A DNA stretch of 64,000 bases from Gemmatimonadota bacterium. GTDB taxonomy: Bacteria > Gemmatimonadota > Gemmatimonadetes > Longimicrobiales > Gaopeijiaceae. This document shows, piece by piece, positions 27,411 to 37,200 of the stretch. The stretch is from assembly GCA_028873815.1 (NCBI GenBank), contig JAPPNN010000068.1:101787-165786 (forward strand), read 5' to 3'. The stretch's first letter is position 1; each line of letters opens with the position of its first letter. The translations under genes and the position numbers were made by a program. The notes under the pieces were generated by a model. That model had not been told where the DNA came from. It did not search any database and saw only the letters and a program-made list of their open reading frames with translations.

Positions 27411-27497
27411 CGCCCCGGCAATCGTAAGGCTGCTTGTTCCGCATGCGTGAGTCGCCGACATTCGACCGGAAGAAACCGAACCGAAGGGACGAAGGTC

Positions 27498-27560
27498 ATG
27501 GTCCAGATCCTGAAGACCATCGCGCGCGCCATCCTGAGGTGGCTACTGAAGAAGATGTAA
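27498..27560 (+). CDS. Small ORF encoding a 20-residue cationic amphipathic peptide
   Basis: ATG 27498 to TAA 27560 encodes MVQILKTIARAILRWLLKKM. Third codon positions are G or C in 19 of 20 codons, while the overlapping cytochrome frame has AT-rich third positions over the same bases, so this frame looks like the translated one. The peptide would fold as an amphipathic helix with Lys/Arg on one face. GAAGG lies just upstream. It ends where the cytochrome frame takes on coding character, so it may be a leader or translational-coupling peptide or a membrane-active peptide. No homologue is recognised. Confidence 0.5.
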   Translation: MVQILKTIARAILRWLLKKM

Positions 27561-28738
27561 GCGGGAGCGGCGAGTTCGGCGCACCCCGGCCATACCTGAT
27601 CGCCGCCGTCGCCGCCGTCGCCGTCGTGGCCTTCCAGCTCGCGGCCGCCCTCCCGGCCACCGGCGCCCAGTTCCCGCAGGCCGTCAACGGCGAAGACCTC
27701 GCCGACGCGCCAGGCGATGCGATCTATGCCGCCTCCTGTGCCAACTGCCACGGCCTCGACGGGACCGGTCTCGCACCGTCGCTCCTCGCTTTCGAAGAAG
27801 AGGTCCCCGACTTCACCGACTGCGACTTCGCCGCCCGCGAACCGGACGCGGACTGGATCGCGGTGGCTCACGAGGGCGGCCCGGTCCGCGGCTTCAGCGA
27901 AATGATGCCCGCCTTCCGCGGCGCGCTGACCGAGGAGCAGCTGACCCGCGTGATGGGCTACATCCGCACTCTCTGCACCGACGACAACTGGCCGCGCGGC
28001 GAACTCAACCTGCCGCGTCCCCTGCTGACCGAGAAGGCCTACCCGGAGGACGAATGGGTGGTGGAGCTGGGTGTGGATCTTGAGAGCGACGGTGGCACCT
28101 CGGCAGCGTACGTGTACGAGCAGCGGTTCGGTCCGCGCAGCCAGGTGGAAATCGTCATCCCCTATGGATGGCACCGGGATGGCACGGATCTGCGTCACGG
28201 CCTCGGCGACGCCGTGGTCGCCCTCAAGCACGCTCTCTATCACGACCTCGAGGTGGGTACGATCTTCTCGATCGGCGGCGAGGCCATACTCTCCACCGGC
28301 GACGAGAGTGTCGGCCTCGGCGCCCCCGGCAGCGCGCTGGAAGCATTCGCCGCGCTGGGCCAGATCCTGCCCGGCGACGCTTTTGTGCAGGCGCAGGCCG
28401 GCTACAAGGCGCCGCTGTACGAGAGCGGAGCGAACGAGGGATTCGGCCGTGTCGTGCTGGGACGGACCTTCACACAGGGGCAGTGGGGGCGCGCATGGAC
28501 GCCCATGCTGGAAGTGCAGGTGAAGCACGACTTTGAGCCGGGCGCGGACCCGCGCCTCGACCTCCTGCCCCAGATGCAGATCGCCCTCAACACCAGGCAG
28601 CACGTTCTGGCGAACATCGGCGTGCTGGTGCCGATCGGAGGCGATGACGGGCACGGCCACGGGCACGCGCGGTCCGTCCGCCTGCTCACCTACATCCTGC
28701 TCGACTGGTTCGACGGCGGGTTCTTCGAGGGATGGTGA
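27539..28738 (+). CDS. Monohaem c-type cytochrome fused to a barrel-like domain
   Basis: 399 residues from a GTG at 27539; earlier in-frame starts (TTG 27434, ATG 27443) add a stretch with poor coding character that overlaps the small ORF, so the start is uncertain. A signal helix (YLIAAVAAVAVVAFQLAAALPATGAQ) leads to a cytochrome c domain with CANCH near residue 66 and a distal Met in SEMMPAF. The C-terminal 240 residues alternate in beta-strand pattern, like the MetA-pathway phenol-degradation barrel fold (LGDAVVALKHAL, FVQAQAGYKAPL). Probably a periplasmic or outer-membrane electron-transfer protein. It overlaps the penta-haem gene by seven bases. Confidence 0.75.
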   Translation: MATEEDVSGSGEFGAPRPYLIAAVAAVAVVAFQLAAALPATGAQFPQAVNGEDLADAPGDAIYAASCANCHGLDGTGLAPSLLAFEEEVPDFTDCDFAAREPDADWIAVAHEGGPVRGFSEMMPAFRGALTEEQLTRVMGYIRTLCTDDNWPRGELNLPRPLLTEKAYPEDEWVVELGVDLESDGGTSAAYVYEQRFGPRSQVEIVIPYGWHRDGTDLRHGLGDAVVALKHALYHDLEVGTIFSIGGEAILSTGDESVGLGAPGSALEAFAALGQILPGDAFVQAQAGYKAPLYESGANEGFGRVVLGRTFTQGQWGRAWTPMLEVQVKHDFEPGADPRLDLLPQMQIALNTRQHVLANIGVLVPIGGDDGHGHGHARSVRLLTYILLDWFDGGFFEGW

Positions 28739-30465
28739 CCGTGCGCAAAACAGTGTACTCGGTCTGCCTGACCGCCAGCGTCCTTTTCGCCATCGCCGGG
28801 GCCGTGCCCCAACCCGACCGCACCGCGTCCCTCGGCGGCCTGTCGGTGCTCCATGCGCCCGATACCGTCACCACAGGCGATCCCGCCGACCACTTCCGCA
28901 CGGCCGACCGCTGCATCGCCTGCCACAAGGACGTCACGGCCTCGGACGGCACCGACGTCTCCATCGGCTTCGATTGGCGCGCCTCCATGATGGCCAACGC
29001 CGCGCGCGATCCCTACTTCCAGGCCGCGGTGCGGCGCGAGATCATGGACTACCCGGAGGCCGCCGCGGACATCGAGGGGGAGTGCGCGCGCTGCCACATG
29101 CCCATGGCCACCGTTGCGGCGCTGCAGGAAGGGCGCTCGGGCGAGGTCTTCGCCAACCTGCCGATCGGCGGCGCGGAGGGACCCTGGGCGGACCTCGCCG
29201 CGGACGGCGTCTCCTGCTCGCTCTGCCACCAGATCCAGCCCGACGGATTGGGCACGGAGGAGACCTTCACGGCCCGCTTCCACGTTTCAGCTGAAACACC
29301 TCCCGACGGCCGCCCCGTGTTCGGCCCCTTCGAGCCCGACGAGGGCGGGGTCGGCATCATGCACTCGGCGACGGCGTTTCGTCCCACTCTCGGCGAGCAC
29401 GTCACGTCGTCGGGACTGTGCGCTTCGTGCCATACGGTGATCACGCACGCCGTGGGGCCGGGCGGGTCCGGGCCCGGTGGCTCCCGTCCCGACGGCGCCG
29501 CCCCGCCCCCCTTCCCGGAGCAGGCTCCGTATCTCGAGTGGCAGGCGAGCATCTACGCCGACGGCCGCGAGCGCGAACACAGCTGCCAGGACTGCCACAT
29601 GCCCGAGGTCGGCGAGGACGTTCCCGTGACCCGTGTCCTTGGCCGGGCCCGCCCCGAGGTCTCGCGGCACGTGTTCCGCGGCGGCAACTTCTTCATGCTG
29701 CGCATGCTGAACCGCTACCGCGCCGAACTGGGGGTCATCGCGCTGCCGCAGGAAATGGAACTCGCTGCCCAGCGCACCGCCGACCACCTCCGTAACGCCA
29801 CCGCCACGGTCGAGCTCGACGGGGTGGGCGTCGGCGGGGGGCGCCTGGAAGCCACCGTGACCGTTCGCAACCTGGCCGGCCACAAGTTCCCGACCGCCTA
29901 TCCCTCGCGGCGCGCGTGGGTGCGGTTCACCGTGACCACTGAATGGGGCGAGCGTGTGTTCGAATCGGGTGCCTTCTCCCCCGACGGCCGCGTCATCGGT
30001 GACGACCACGACGCCGACGGCACGCGCTACGAGCCGCACTACACCGTCATCACGTCGCCGGACCAGGTGCAGGTCTACCAGGGCGTCATGGTCGACGGCA
30101 GCGACGCCGTCACCACCGGGCTCATGTCCGCGCACCGGTGGGTGAAGGACAACCGCATCCTCCCCGACGGCTTCGACTCCGCCCACGCCGATGCACGCGT
30201 GCGCCCCGTCGGCCTGGCCGCCGGCGACCCGGACTTCGCCGCGGGTTCGGACAGGATCCACTACACGGTCCCCGTCAACCCTGCCGATGGCCCGTTCACC
30301 GTCGAGGCCGAACTCTGGTTCCAGCCGATCGGCTACCGCTGGGCCGAGAACCTGGCCGCCTATGATGCCCTGGAGACGCGCCGCTTCGTGCAGTACTACC
30401 GGGAGATGGCCGAGGGATCGGCGCTGCTGCTGGCGCGGGACGAGGCGGTGAGCGGCTCGAACTGA
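28732..30465 (+). CDS. Penta-haem c-type cytochrome
   Basis: 577 residues with a signal helix (about 8-25) and five CxxCH haem sites: CIACH 61-65, CARCH 118-122, CSLCH 162-166, CASCH 230-234, CQDCH 285-289. The haem region resembles the cytochrome c554/HAO superfamily; the last 250 residues are beta-rich (e.g. LEATVTVRNLAGHKFPTAYPSRRAWVRFTV). Likely a periplasmic electron carrier or redox enzyme working with the monohaem protein whose gene it overlaps. No substrate-binding motif of nitrite or hydroxylamine enzymes was recognised. A convergent hairpin follows the stop. Confidence 0.88.
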   Translation: MVTVRKTVYSVCLTASVLFAIAGAVPQPDRTASLGGLSVLHAPDTVTTGDPADHFRTADRCIACHKDVTASDGTDVSIGFDWRASMMANAARDPYFQAAVRREIMDYPEAAADIEGECARCHMPMATVAALQEGRSGEVFANLPIGGAEGPWADLAADGVSCSLCHQIQPDGLGTEETFTARFHVSAETPPDGRPVFGPFEPDEGGVGIMHSATAFRPTLGEHVTSSGLCASCHTVITHAVGPGGSGPGGSRPDGAAPPPFPEQAPYLEWQASIYADGREREHSCQDCHMPEVGEDVPVTRVLGRARPEVSRHVFRGGNFFMLRMLNRYRAELGVIALPQEMELAAQRTADHLRNATATVELDGVGVGGGRLEATVTVRNLAGHKFPTAYPSRRAWVRFTVTTEWGERVFESGAFSPDGRVIGDDHDADGTRYEPHYTVITSPDQVQVYQGVMVDGSDAVTTGLMSAHRWVKDNRILPDGFDSAHADARVRPVGLAAGDPDFAAGSDRIHYTVPVNPADGPFTVEAELWFQPIGYRWAENLAAYDALETRRFVQYYREMAEGSALLLARDEAVSGSN

Positions 30466-30504
30466 GGGGCGCCGCAGGGGCATGTCCGGTGGTGTCCTCC
30501 TCAT

Positions 30505-30531
30505 GGTTCGGTTTATCGCCTAAACTGAACC
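30505..30531. terminator. Bidirectional terminator-like hairpin
   Basis: GGTTCGGTTTA (30505-30515) pairs with TAAACTGAACC (30521-30531) over 11 bases with a single G.U pair and a 5-base loop, between two convergent genes. No U-run is present on either side, so termination strength is uncertain. Confidence 0.5.
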
Positions 30532-30550
30532 AACACTCGTACACCGACGG

Positions 30551-32683
30551 TCAGGCCAGCTCCACCCGCCCCCGGAAGTACTCCAGCGCCTCGGGGTTGG
30601 CCAGCGCCTCCACGTTCGCAACCGGTTCGCCGTGCACGACCGCCGTCACGGCCAGCTCCACGATCTTGCCGCTCCGGGTCCGCGGGATGTCCTCGACCTG
30701 GACGATCTTGGCGGGGACGTGCCGGGGGCTCGCCTGCGTCCTCAGCACCGCGCGGATCCGGTCCCTGAGCGCCTCGTCCAGCGGCAACCCCGGCCCCAGC
30801 CGCACGAAGAGCACCATGCGCGTGCCCTCGCCCCAGCGCTGGGCCACGGCGAGCGCCTCCGCCACCTCGTCCAGGCCTTCGACGGGGCGGTAGATCTCGG
30901 CCGTGCCGATCCGCACGCCGTGCACGTTCAGGGTGGCGTCGGAGCGGCCATGGATGACGTATCCGCCCGCGGGGGTCTTCTCCACGTAGTCGCCGTGGTG
31001 CCAGACCCCGGGGAACCGCCCGAAGTAGGTGCCCAGGTAGCGGCTCCCTTCGTCGTCGTTCAGGAATCCCAGCGGCAGCGACGGGAAGGGACGGGTGCAG
31101 ACGAGTTCGCCCTTGCCCTCATCCATCGAAGACCCGCCGGGCGAGAACACGTCGACGGCCATGCCCAGTGCGGGACCCTGGATTTCGCCCGCGCGGACGG
31201 GCCAGCCGGGGATCGCGCCCAGAAAGCACGCGCATAGGTCGGTGCCGCCCGAGATCGACACGAGGTGAACGTCGCGCCTGACGTGTTCGTAGACGTAATC
31301 GAAGCCCGCCGCGGCGAGGGGCGAGCCGGTCGACAGGAATGTCCGCAGCTCCGTCAGGCTGTGGGTCCCGCGCGGGCTGACGCCGGCCTTGCGGAGCGCC
31401 TCCAGGTAGCCGGGCGAGACCCCCATCAGCGTCATGCCGGTGCCGTCGGCGAAGTCGAAGAGCGCCTCGTTCCCCGGGTGAACGGGCGATCCGTCCCAGA
31501 GCAGGATCGTCGCCTCGGACGCGAGCGCCGAGACCAGCCAGTTCCACATCATCCAGCCGAGCGTGGTGAAGTAGAAGACGCGAGCGCCGGCCTTGATGTC
31601 GCAGTGGAGCCGGTGCTCCTTGATGTGCTGCAGGAGCACGCCGCCCGCGCGGTGGACGATGCACTTGGGCACTCCCGTGGTGCCCGAGGAGAAGAGGATG
31701 AAGACCGGGTGATCGAACGGCAACCTCACGAAATCGACCGCCCGGGCCTCGAAGGGACGGATGAAGTTGTCGAAGGAGACGCCGTCGGGGATGGCGGGCG
31801 CGTGGCCGGCGGCCGGCGCGCCCAGGTTCGGCACCACAATCGTGCGCTCGACGGTGGGCAGCCCCGCCAGGATCTCCGGCACGCGGGACAGCGTCTCGTA
31901 GCGCCGGCCGCGGTAGCTGTAGCCGTCCGTGACGAACAGAAGGCGCGGGCCGACCTGGCCGAAGCGGTCGATCACCCCGCGCGCGCCGAAGTCGGGTGAC
32001 GCGGTGGACAGGACCGCGCCGATCGAGGTGGCCGCGAGGAGGATCGCCACCGCCTCGGGCACGTTGGGGAGCAGCGCGGCGACACGGTCGCCCGGGCCGA
32101 GGCCGGCGCCCTGCATGGCCTGGGCGAGGCGCGAAGTGAGGTCGTGCAGTTCCCGCCAACTCACCACCCGGCGCCGGCCGTCCTCGGACCAGGCGATGAT
32201 GGCGGGGTCGTCCGTGCGGCGGCGCAGCAGGTTCTCGGCGAAGTTGAGCCGTGCGTCCGGAAAGTAGCGCGCGTGGGGCATCCGGTCGCCGTCGACGAGG
32301 ACGCGGCCGCCGCGCTCACCGACGATGCCGAACCAGTCCCAGGCCGCGCTCCAGAACGCCTCCTGGTGCTCGATCGACCACCGCCAGAGGGCGTGGTAGG
32401 GGGCGGTGGGGGGGTGGGCGCGGTCGGGAGGGGCGCCGGGGTCGCCGGGGGCGCAGCCGTTCAGCGCGACAGCGAGATCTTCCGCACCGCTTCCCGCACC
32501 GCCGTGTTCCGCCAGCCAGGCCGCGAAGGCGGCGAGGTTGCTCGCGCGGGTGCGTTCCCGTGAAGGGATCCAGAGCGGCGGCTTCGCGGCAGGGCCAACA
32601 GAGTCGGCAGCGGCGGCCCTCGGTGCGGCTACACTCGGGGCGTCACGAGATCCGGCATCACGATCTGTCATCGTATGATACAT
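30551..32683 (-). CDS. Acetoacetyl-CoA synthetase
   Basis: 710 residues from the ATG at 32683 (or 32671). The ANL-superfamily AMP-binding loop FSSGTTGVPKCIVH, the hinge region GRSDATLNVHGVRIGTAEIYR and the C-terminal catalytic Lys in TRSGKIVEL are present. The long N-terminal acetyl-CoA-synthetase-like domain and DYVEKTPAGGYVIHGRSDATLN pattern are characteristic of acetoacetate-CoA ligase (AMP-forming), which activates acetoacetate for ketone-body or polyhydroxyalkanoate metabolism. A TATCAT hexamer overlaps the start region. It stands alone, convergent with the cytochromes and divergent from the propeller gene. Confidence 0.88.
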   Translation of the reverse strand: MYHTMTDRDAGSRDAPSVAAPRAAAADSVGPAAKPPLWIPSRERTRASNLAAFAAWLAEHGGAGSGAEDLAVALNGCAPGDPGAPPDRAHPPTAPYHALWRWSIEHQEAFWSAAWDWFGIVGERGGRVLVDGDRMPHARYFPDARLNFAENLLRRRTDDPAIIAWSEDGRRRVVSWRELHDLTSRLAQAMQGAGLGPGDRVAALLPNVPEAVAILLAATSIGAVLSTASPDFGARGVIDRFGQVGPRLLFVTDGYSYRGRRYETLSRVPEILAGLPTVERTIVVPNLGAPAAGHAPAIPDGVSFDNFIRPFEARAVDFVRLPFDHPVFILFSSGTTGVPKCIVHRAGGVLLQHIKEHRLHCDIKAGARVFYFTTLGWMMWNWLVSALASEATILLWDGSPVHPGNEALFDFADGTGMTLMGVSPGYLEALRKAGVSPRGTHSLTELRTFLSTGSPLAAAGFDYVYEHVRRDVHLVSISGGTDLCACFLGAIPGWPVRAGEIQGPALGMAVDVFSPGGSSMDEGKGELVCTRPFPSLPLGFLNDDEGSRYLGTYFGRFPGVWHHGDYVEKTPAGGYVIHGRSDATLNVHGVRIGTAEIYRPVEGLDEVAEALAVAQRWGEGTRMVLFVRLGPGLPLDEALRDRIRAVLRTQASPRHVPAKIVQVEDIPRTRSGKIVELAVTAVVHGEPVANVEALANPEALEYFRGRVELA

Positions 32684-32794
32684 ATGCGCGCACTGCGCCC
32701 CAGCAAGCCGTCCCACGCTTGCCCGGACCGTCGGCCCGCACGTAGACTCGTCGCCTGTCCGAATCCTGACGGCTTCAATCGACTATGACTCTTC

Positions 32795-34042
32795 ATGACC
32801 TGGCCTGACATCAAGCGCGACATGTGCGTTTTCCGCCGGAAGGGAATTGCAATCGCCGCGCTCTTTACTCTACTCGGCGCCTGCGCGCCCGAAACAGCAC
32901 CTGAACCCACGATTGCGATCGACAGCGCCGGCGTGCGGATCGTAGCCGGAGACCCCACGGGGTCGGATGCCACCTGCGCGATCAGCGAGGAACCGGTCCT
33001 GGTCATCGGTGAAGACGAGGAGGACGAGACCCAGTGGTTCTCTTCCATCCGGGGCATGGGGCGGCTGTCGGATGGATCGGTCGTGGCGGTCGATCGCACG
33101 TCGGCCGAAGTGCGCGTCTATGACGACACAGGTCGCCACCTGCGGTCGATGGGCCGCAGCGGCGAGGGGCCCGGCGAGTTCGCGAATCCCTATGTGTTGT
33201 GGATCGCCGCCGGCGACACCCTCTGGGTGGGCGACTACCGCCCGTGGAGCTACAACGTTTTCACGGCCCAGGGTGAATTCGTGCGGCGGGTTACGCTCAT
33301 GCCGGTATGGCCGGATCCCGCCCGGGGAGGAGGCGTGCTCGACAACGGATACTCGGTGAACGCGAGAGCAGAATCCGCGTACAACGAAGACTTCACCGTT
33401 GCGGACACCCTCGTCCTGGAGGTCCACGACCCCGAGGGCGGACTCGTGGGGAACCTGGCGCGCCTGCCCGACCGGACCAGCGGTACCGTCAGCGAAGCCC
33501 CGAACTTCTGGCTGTTCCCGCTGTTCCAGTCGTTCGCCCGGGTCGACGCACGGGGATCAACCATCGTCCTGGGACACGGAAGCGAGACCGAGGTCCGGGT
33601 CCTCGACGACGAATTCAACTTGCGTACGATCATCCGCTGGTCCGAACCGGACCGCGAGGTCACTCCCGCCGACGTGCGCGCCTGGCGCGAGGACTACATC
33701 GAGAGCCGCAGACAGCCCGGCTCCCGGGAGTGGGACGAATACGACGACGCCAGTCTCAGTGACGAACGCCCCGTAGCGGACGTTTTTCCGCCCATCTCGC
33801 GGATCATGATCGCCCGGGACGGCCGCATCTGGGTGCGCCAGTACGACCGGCCGCGGGAAGACCGCGGGTGGCTCGCTTTCGGCCCCGACGGCGAGTTCTT
33901 CTGCCACATGGCCGCACTGCCCGCCGAGGTCTGGGAAATCGGCGCGGACTACGTGCTGCTCCTCAGCGAAACCGAACTCGGGATACAGACGGTCGAGATG
34001 TATCGCCTCGATACCCCGGATTCAGTCCGTTCAGCCGGGTAG
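32795..34042 (+). CDS. Six-bladed beta-propeller lipoprotein
   Basis: 415 residues from the ATG at 32795 (32822 is possible). A lipoprotein signal ends in LLGACAPE. The body contains regularly spaced NHL/6-bladed propeller segments such as GRLSDGSVVAVDRTSAEVRVYDDTGRHLRSMGRSGEGPGEFANP, a phrase typical of a large family of surface or periplasmic propellers in Gemmatimonadota and Bacteroidota. Function is unknown; such propellers usually mediate binding. It lies alone between divergent and convergent neighbours. Confidence 0.85.
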   Translation: MTWPDIKRDMCVFRRKGIAIAALFTLLGACAPETAPEPTIAIDSAGVRIVAGDPTGSDATCAISEEPVLVIGEDEEDETQWFSSIRGMGRLSDGSVVAVDRTSAEVRVYDDTGRHLRSMGRSGEGPGEFANPYVLWIAAGDTLWVGDYRPWSYNVFTAQGEFVRRVTLMPVWPDPARGGGVLDNGYSVNARAESAYNEDFTVADTLVLEVHDPEGGLVGNLARLPDRTSGTVSEAPNFWLFPLFQSFARVDARGSTIVLGHGSETEVRVLDDEFNLRTIIRWSEPDREVTPADVRAWREDYIESRRQPGSREWDEYDDASLSDERPVADVFPPISRIMIARDGRIWVRQYDRPREDRGWLAFGPDGEFFCHMAALPAEVWEIGADYVLLLSETELGIQTVEMYRLDTPDSVRSAG

Positions 34043-34094
34043 AAACACGGTCGCGCGCCTGGCCGGTGCGTTGTCCAGAGCGGCAGCTTCGCGA

Positions 34095-35324
34095 TCACGG
34101 CTGCGGAAGAGGCGCGGGTCTGGCGCGTGACAGCGCGAGGACCGCGAGGAAGGCACACAGGGTCGCCGCGATGGCGGCCGTGGCGAGCGTCCCGGTGTGG
34201 AAGATGCTGAGCGCCGTCCCGGCCGCACCGCCCAGGAGAAACTGCAGGCTCCCCGCAACCCCCGACGCGGTCGCACGGAACCCGGGGAAATACTCCAGGT
34301 AGCAGGCGGCCGCGTTGCCCGTGATCATGCCAAGCACGCCGGACGATACCATCAGAAGCACAACGACAATCGGCAACATTGGCGTCATCAGGGTCACGTG
34401 GGCGAGCAGGGCACCGGCGGCGACGCATTGCACCACGCAGGCCTTCCGGGTGACCCGGTGGGCCTCATGCTTCCGAAGGAGTCGGAAGTTGATAACGGTG
34501 CCCAGTACCAGCGCGACGACGTTCGCGGCGAGAAGACCGCTGAACTGCGTCGGACTCAGGCCGAACCACACCGTGTAGATGAACGCTCCATCGTTCACAT
34601 AGACGAGCAGGCACGCGGTCGAGAAGGCGAGGCAGAACACGTAGCCCAGAGCACGGGTGTGGCCGAGTGCCTTCCCGTAGCCCTGAATCGCCTGGCGAAG
34701 CAGGGGTCGTTCGGGCGCCGCTCCGGTTTGCGGAACCGTCTCCGGGAGCCATAGCCACAGGGCGAATCCCACGGCGAGGCAATACAGCAGAAGCAGCAGG
34801 AAAGTCGATTGCCAGCCGAAGGCGAGCGCCAGCGCCGCCCCGGAAATCGGGCCAATCAGTCGGGGAACCGCCTGGACCGCGCTTATGGCGCCGAGAATGC
34901 GTGCCCCGCGCTGCCGCTCGAAGAGGTCGCCGACCACTGCACCGATGTTCACGAACGCCACCCCCGCTCCCATGCCCTGCAGCGTCCTGAGTGCGAAGAA
35001 CCGCTCGACGGATCCGGAGAACAGAATGCCGGTCGTGCCAATGGCAAAAATTGCCATGCCGGTCAGGGCAGTGACCCGCCGGCCGCACCGGTCGGCGACG
35101 GGAGCGCCCGCGAACTGCCCCACGCCCAGTCCCAGCAGAAACACGCCCAGGGAAACCTGAATGCGGGGAACATCCACGCCGAAAAAGAGAGCGATTTCGG
35201 GAAGGGCGGGCAGGTACAGGTTGATGGACAGCGGCACCACCATGGTCAACATGGCGAGAACGGCAAAGAGTCTGCGGGTTCCAGGACCGAAAACGGCCCC
35301 GTGGCCCTGCCCCGACTCGCTCAA
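34095..35324 (-). CDS. Bcr/CflA-family MFS drug-resistance transporter
   Basis: 409 residues with 12 predicted transmembrane helices. The N-terminus PLSINLYLPALPEIA is the Bcr/CflA drug:proton antiporter signature, and loop motif A appears as GVGQFAGAPVADRCGRR. The family exports bicyclomycin, sulfonamides, Cys or dipeptides by proton exchange across the inner membrane. The start is a TTG at 35324, since no ATG or GTG precedes the first helix; the next Met lies inside the signature. Single-gene unit. Confidence 0.88.
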   Translation of the reverse strand: MSESGQGHGAVFGPGTRRLFAVLAMLTMVVPLSINLYLPALPEIALFFGVDVPRIQVSLGVFLLGLGVGQFAGAPVADRCGRRVTALTGMAIFAIGTTGILFSGSVERFFALRTLQGMGAGVAFVNIGAVVGDLFERQRGARILGAISAVQAVPRLIGPISGAALALAFGWQSTFLLLLLYCLAVGFALWLWLPETVPQTGAAPERPLLRQAIQGYGKALGHTRALGYVFCLAFSTACLLVYVNDGAFIYTVWFGLSPTQFSGLLAANVVALVLGTVINFRLLRKHEAHRVTRKACVVQCVAAGALLAHVTLMTPMLPIVVVLLMVSSGVLGMITGNAAACYLEYFPGFRATASGVAGSLQFLLGGAAGTALSIFHTGTLATAAIAATLCAFLAVLALSRARPAPLPQP

Positions 35325-35384
35325 GGCAGGATCCGGACCACCAACGCTATTCGCGCGCCCGGCCTCTGCTCGTATGTGCCCTGC

Positions 35385-36992
35385 TCACCCGCCGGACGTC
35401 GCCGCGCGCTCCCTCTTCTGCTCCTCCACCATGCGCGCAACGTCCTCGAGAAGCTGTCTGGCATCGTAGATGATCCCGTCCTTGATCGTGTACCTGATCC
35501 CGCCGATCCGCTCCTTGACGCCCGTGTCGGGGTTGAGACGCTCGTGCCCGGTCCCGTAGAGCACCTTGAGGTTGTCGATCGGGTTCTCCGGCGAGATCAC
35601 GAGGTCGGCCAGCAGGCCTTCGCGCACGATCCCGAACTCGATCGGCTGTCCCTTCGGCTCGAAGAGCGCCTCGGCGCCGTGCATCGTCGCCCCACGGATG
35701 ACCTCCAGAGGGTGGAAGCCAGCCTCCTGGAACAGCTCCATCTCCTCGATCGTCGAGAAGCCGAAGAGGTTGTAGATGAAGCCGGCGTCGGAGCTGACGG
35801 TGACGCGGCCGCCCATGTCCTTGTAGTCGTCGATGAGGTCCATCCAGACGCGGTAGAAGTTCTTCCACCGGATCTCGTCGTGGGAGGTCCAGTCGTAGTA
35901 GTACGAACCGTGGTTCTCACGGCTGGGTTCGTAGAAATCCCACAGGCTGGGCAGCGTGTAGCGCTCGTGCCACTCGGCGGTGCGGGCGCGCATCACGTCG
36001 CGGCTGGCCAGGTAGGCGGTCATGGTGGGGTCGAGGATGACGTCATACGACAGGAGTTCCTCGAGCATGGCGTTCCACTCGTCGCTCCCCTGGGGGTGGA
36101 TCAGGTCCCACTGGGCCGCGACCTGGCCGAAGCGGTGCTGCTCGTTGGCGTAGTTCATGTCGGACGGCCAGGGCTGGACGTCATGGTCGTCGTACAGCGC
36201 CTCGAAGAGCCCGTAGAAGTGCGTGACGGTGCCGAGGCCGAGCCGTGCGGCGTCGACCGCGTTCATCTGCGCGACGCCGAGCTGGGCGAGGTGGGCCACG
36301 CTGCCCATCCCCAGCTGGCCGGCCTCGTCCAGGAGCGCCTCCATGATCTCGGGCGGGTACGCCACGAACTTGATCCCGTCGACGCCCTGGTCGTGTGCCC
36401 AGCGGACCCATGCGCGGGCCTGCTCCGGAGTGCGTACGGCGCCCTGGCCCCAACCCTGTCCCGGGCGCTGGTACACGAACATGCGCGGCGCCGTGATCTC
36501 GTTGTTGTTGGCGCGTTCGCGTTCGGAGAGCGAGAAGTCGACCGGGCCGTACTCGATGCCGCGCCCCGCGGTGACTCCGTGCGCAAGCCAGAGCTTGTAG
36601 ACGTATTCGGCCTGCGGGGTCTTGGGGAGACCTCCGGTGTGGAGGTGAAGGTCGACGAAGCCGGGAAGCACGTACATGCCGTGTGCGTCGATCTCGTGGT
36701 CGCCGGCGGCGGGGCGGCGCGATTCCTCGATGGGGAGGCCGGGGTAGCCGACTCCCGCGATCTGCGCAATACGGTTGCCCTCGATGACGATGTCGACCGG
36801 GCCGCGGGGCGGAGCGCCCGTACCGTCGATGACGATCGCACCGCGGATGACGAGGCGGTCGAAGGGGCCGTCGCCCTCGGCGCGGTCGGGCCCGGGTTCC
36901 ACGAACTGCGCGGCCGCGGGGGCGGGGAGAAGGGCGAGGACGGCGGCAATGGCGAGGGTGCCGAAAACGGCGATCGAGCAGCGGAGAATCAT
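35385..36992 (-). CDS. Secreted amidohydrolase-superfamily protein
   Basis: 535 residues from the ATG at 36992, with a Sec signal peptide ending PAPAAAQ; the open frame upstream has no Shine-Dalgarno support. The N-terminal beta-sandwich VIRGAIVIDGTGAPPRGPVDIVIEGNRI leads to the first metal site LPGFVDLHLHTGG (HxH) and a late catalytic Asp in TVSSDAGFIYNLFGF. These are the marks of imidazolonepropionase/prolidase-type metal-dependent hydrolases, here periplasmic. Substrate unknown. The 208 bases to the divergent plug-like gene contain a TAGAAT hexamer at 37101-37106 on the plus strand and nothing else recognised. Confidence 0.88.
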   Translation of the reverse strand: MILRCSIAVFGTLAIAAVLALLPAPAAAQFVEPGPDRAEGDGPFDRLVIRGAIVIDGTGAPPRGPVDIVIEGNRIAQIAGVGYPGLPIEESRRPAAGDHEIDAHGMYVLPGFVDLHLHTGGLPKTPQAEYVYKLWLAHGVTAGRGIEYGPVDFSLSERERANNNEITAPRMFVYQRPGQGWGQGAVRTPEQARAWVRWAHDQGVDGIKFVAYPPEIMEALLDEAGQLGMGSVAHLAQLGVAQMNAVDAARLGLGTVTHFYGLFEALYDDHDVQPWPSDMNYANEQHRFGQVAAQWDLIHPQGSDEWNAMLEELLSYDVILDPTMTAYLASRDVMRARTAEWHERYTLPSLWDFYEPSRENHGSYYYDWTSHDEIRWKNFYRVWMDLIDDYKDMGGRVTVSSDAGFIYNLFGFSTIEEMELFQEAGFHPLEVIRGATMHGAEALFEPKGQPIEFGIVREGLLADLVISPENPIDNLKVLYGTGHERLNPDTGVKERIGGIRYTIKDGIIYDARQLLEDVARMVEEQKRERAATSGG

Positions 36993-37200
36993 GACACGGA
37001 CTCGTTCAGATGGCGTTCGGTGATGCGACGAACAACAAGCTGGCCCGGCCTGGGCGGCTACGCCAGCGCGCGGCACCGTGCGGAGGGGACCGGGGAACCT
37101 TAGAATACCACTTGGAGTAAAGCGAGTAGGCCGGGTCGCCCCGCCCTGCCCGGACTCTGTTGCGGAGTTCCGACCACCACTTCCGATGCGAGCCTGCCCG

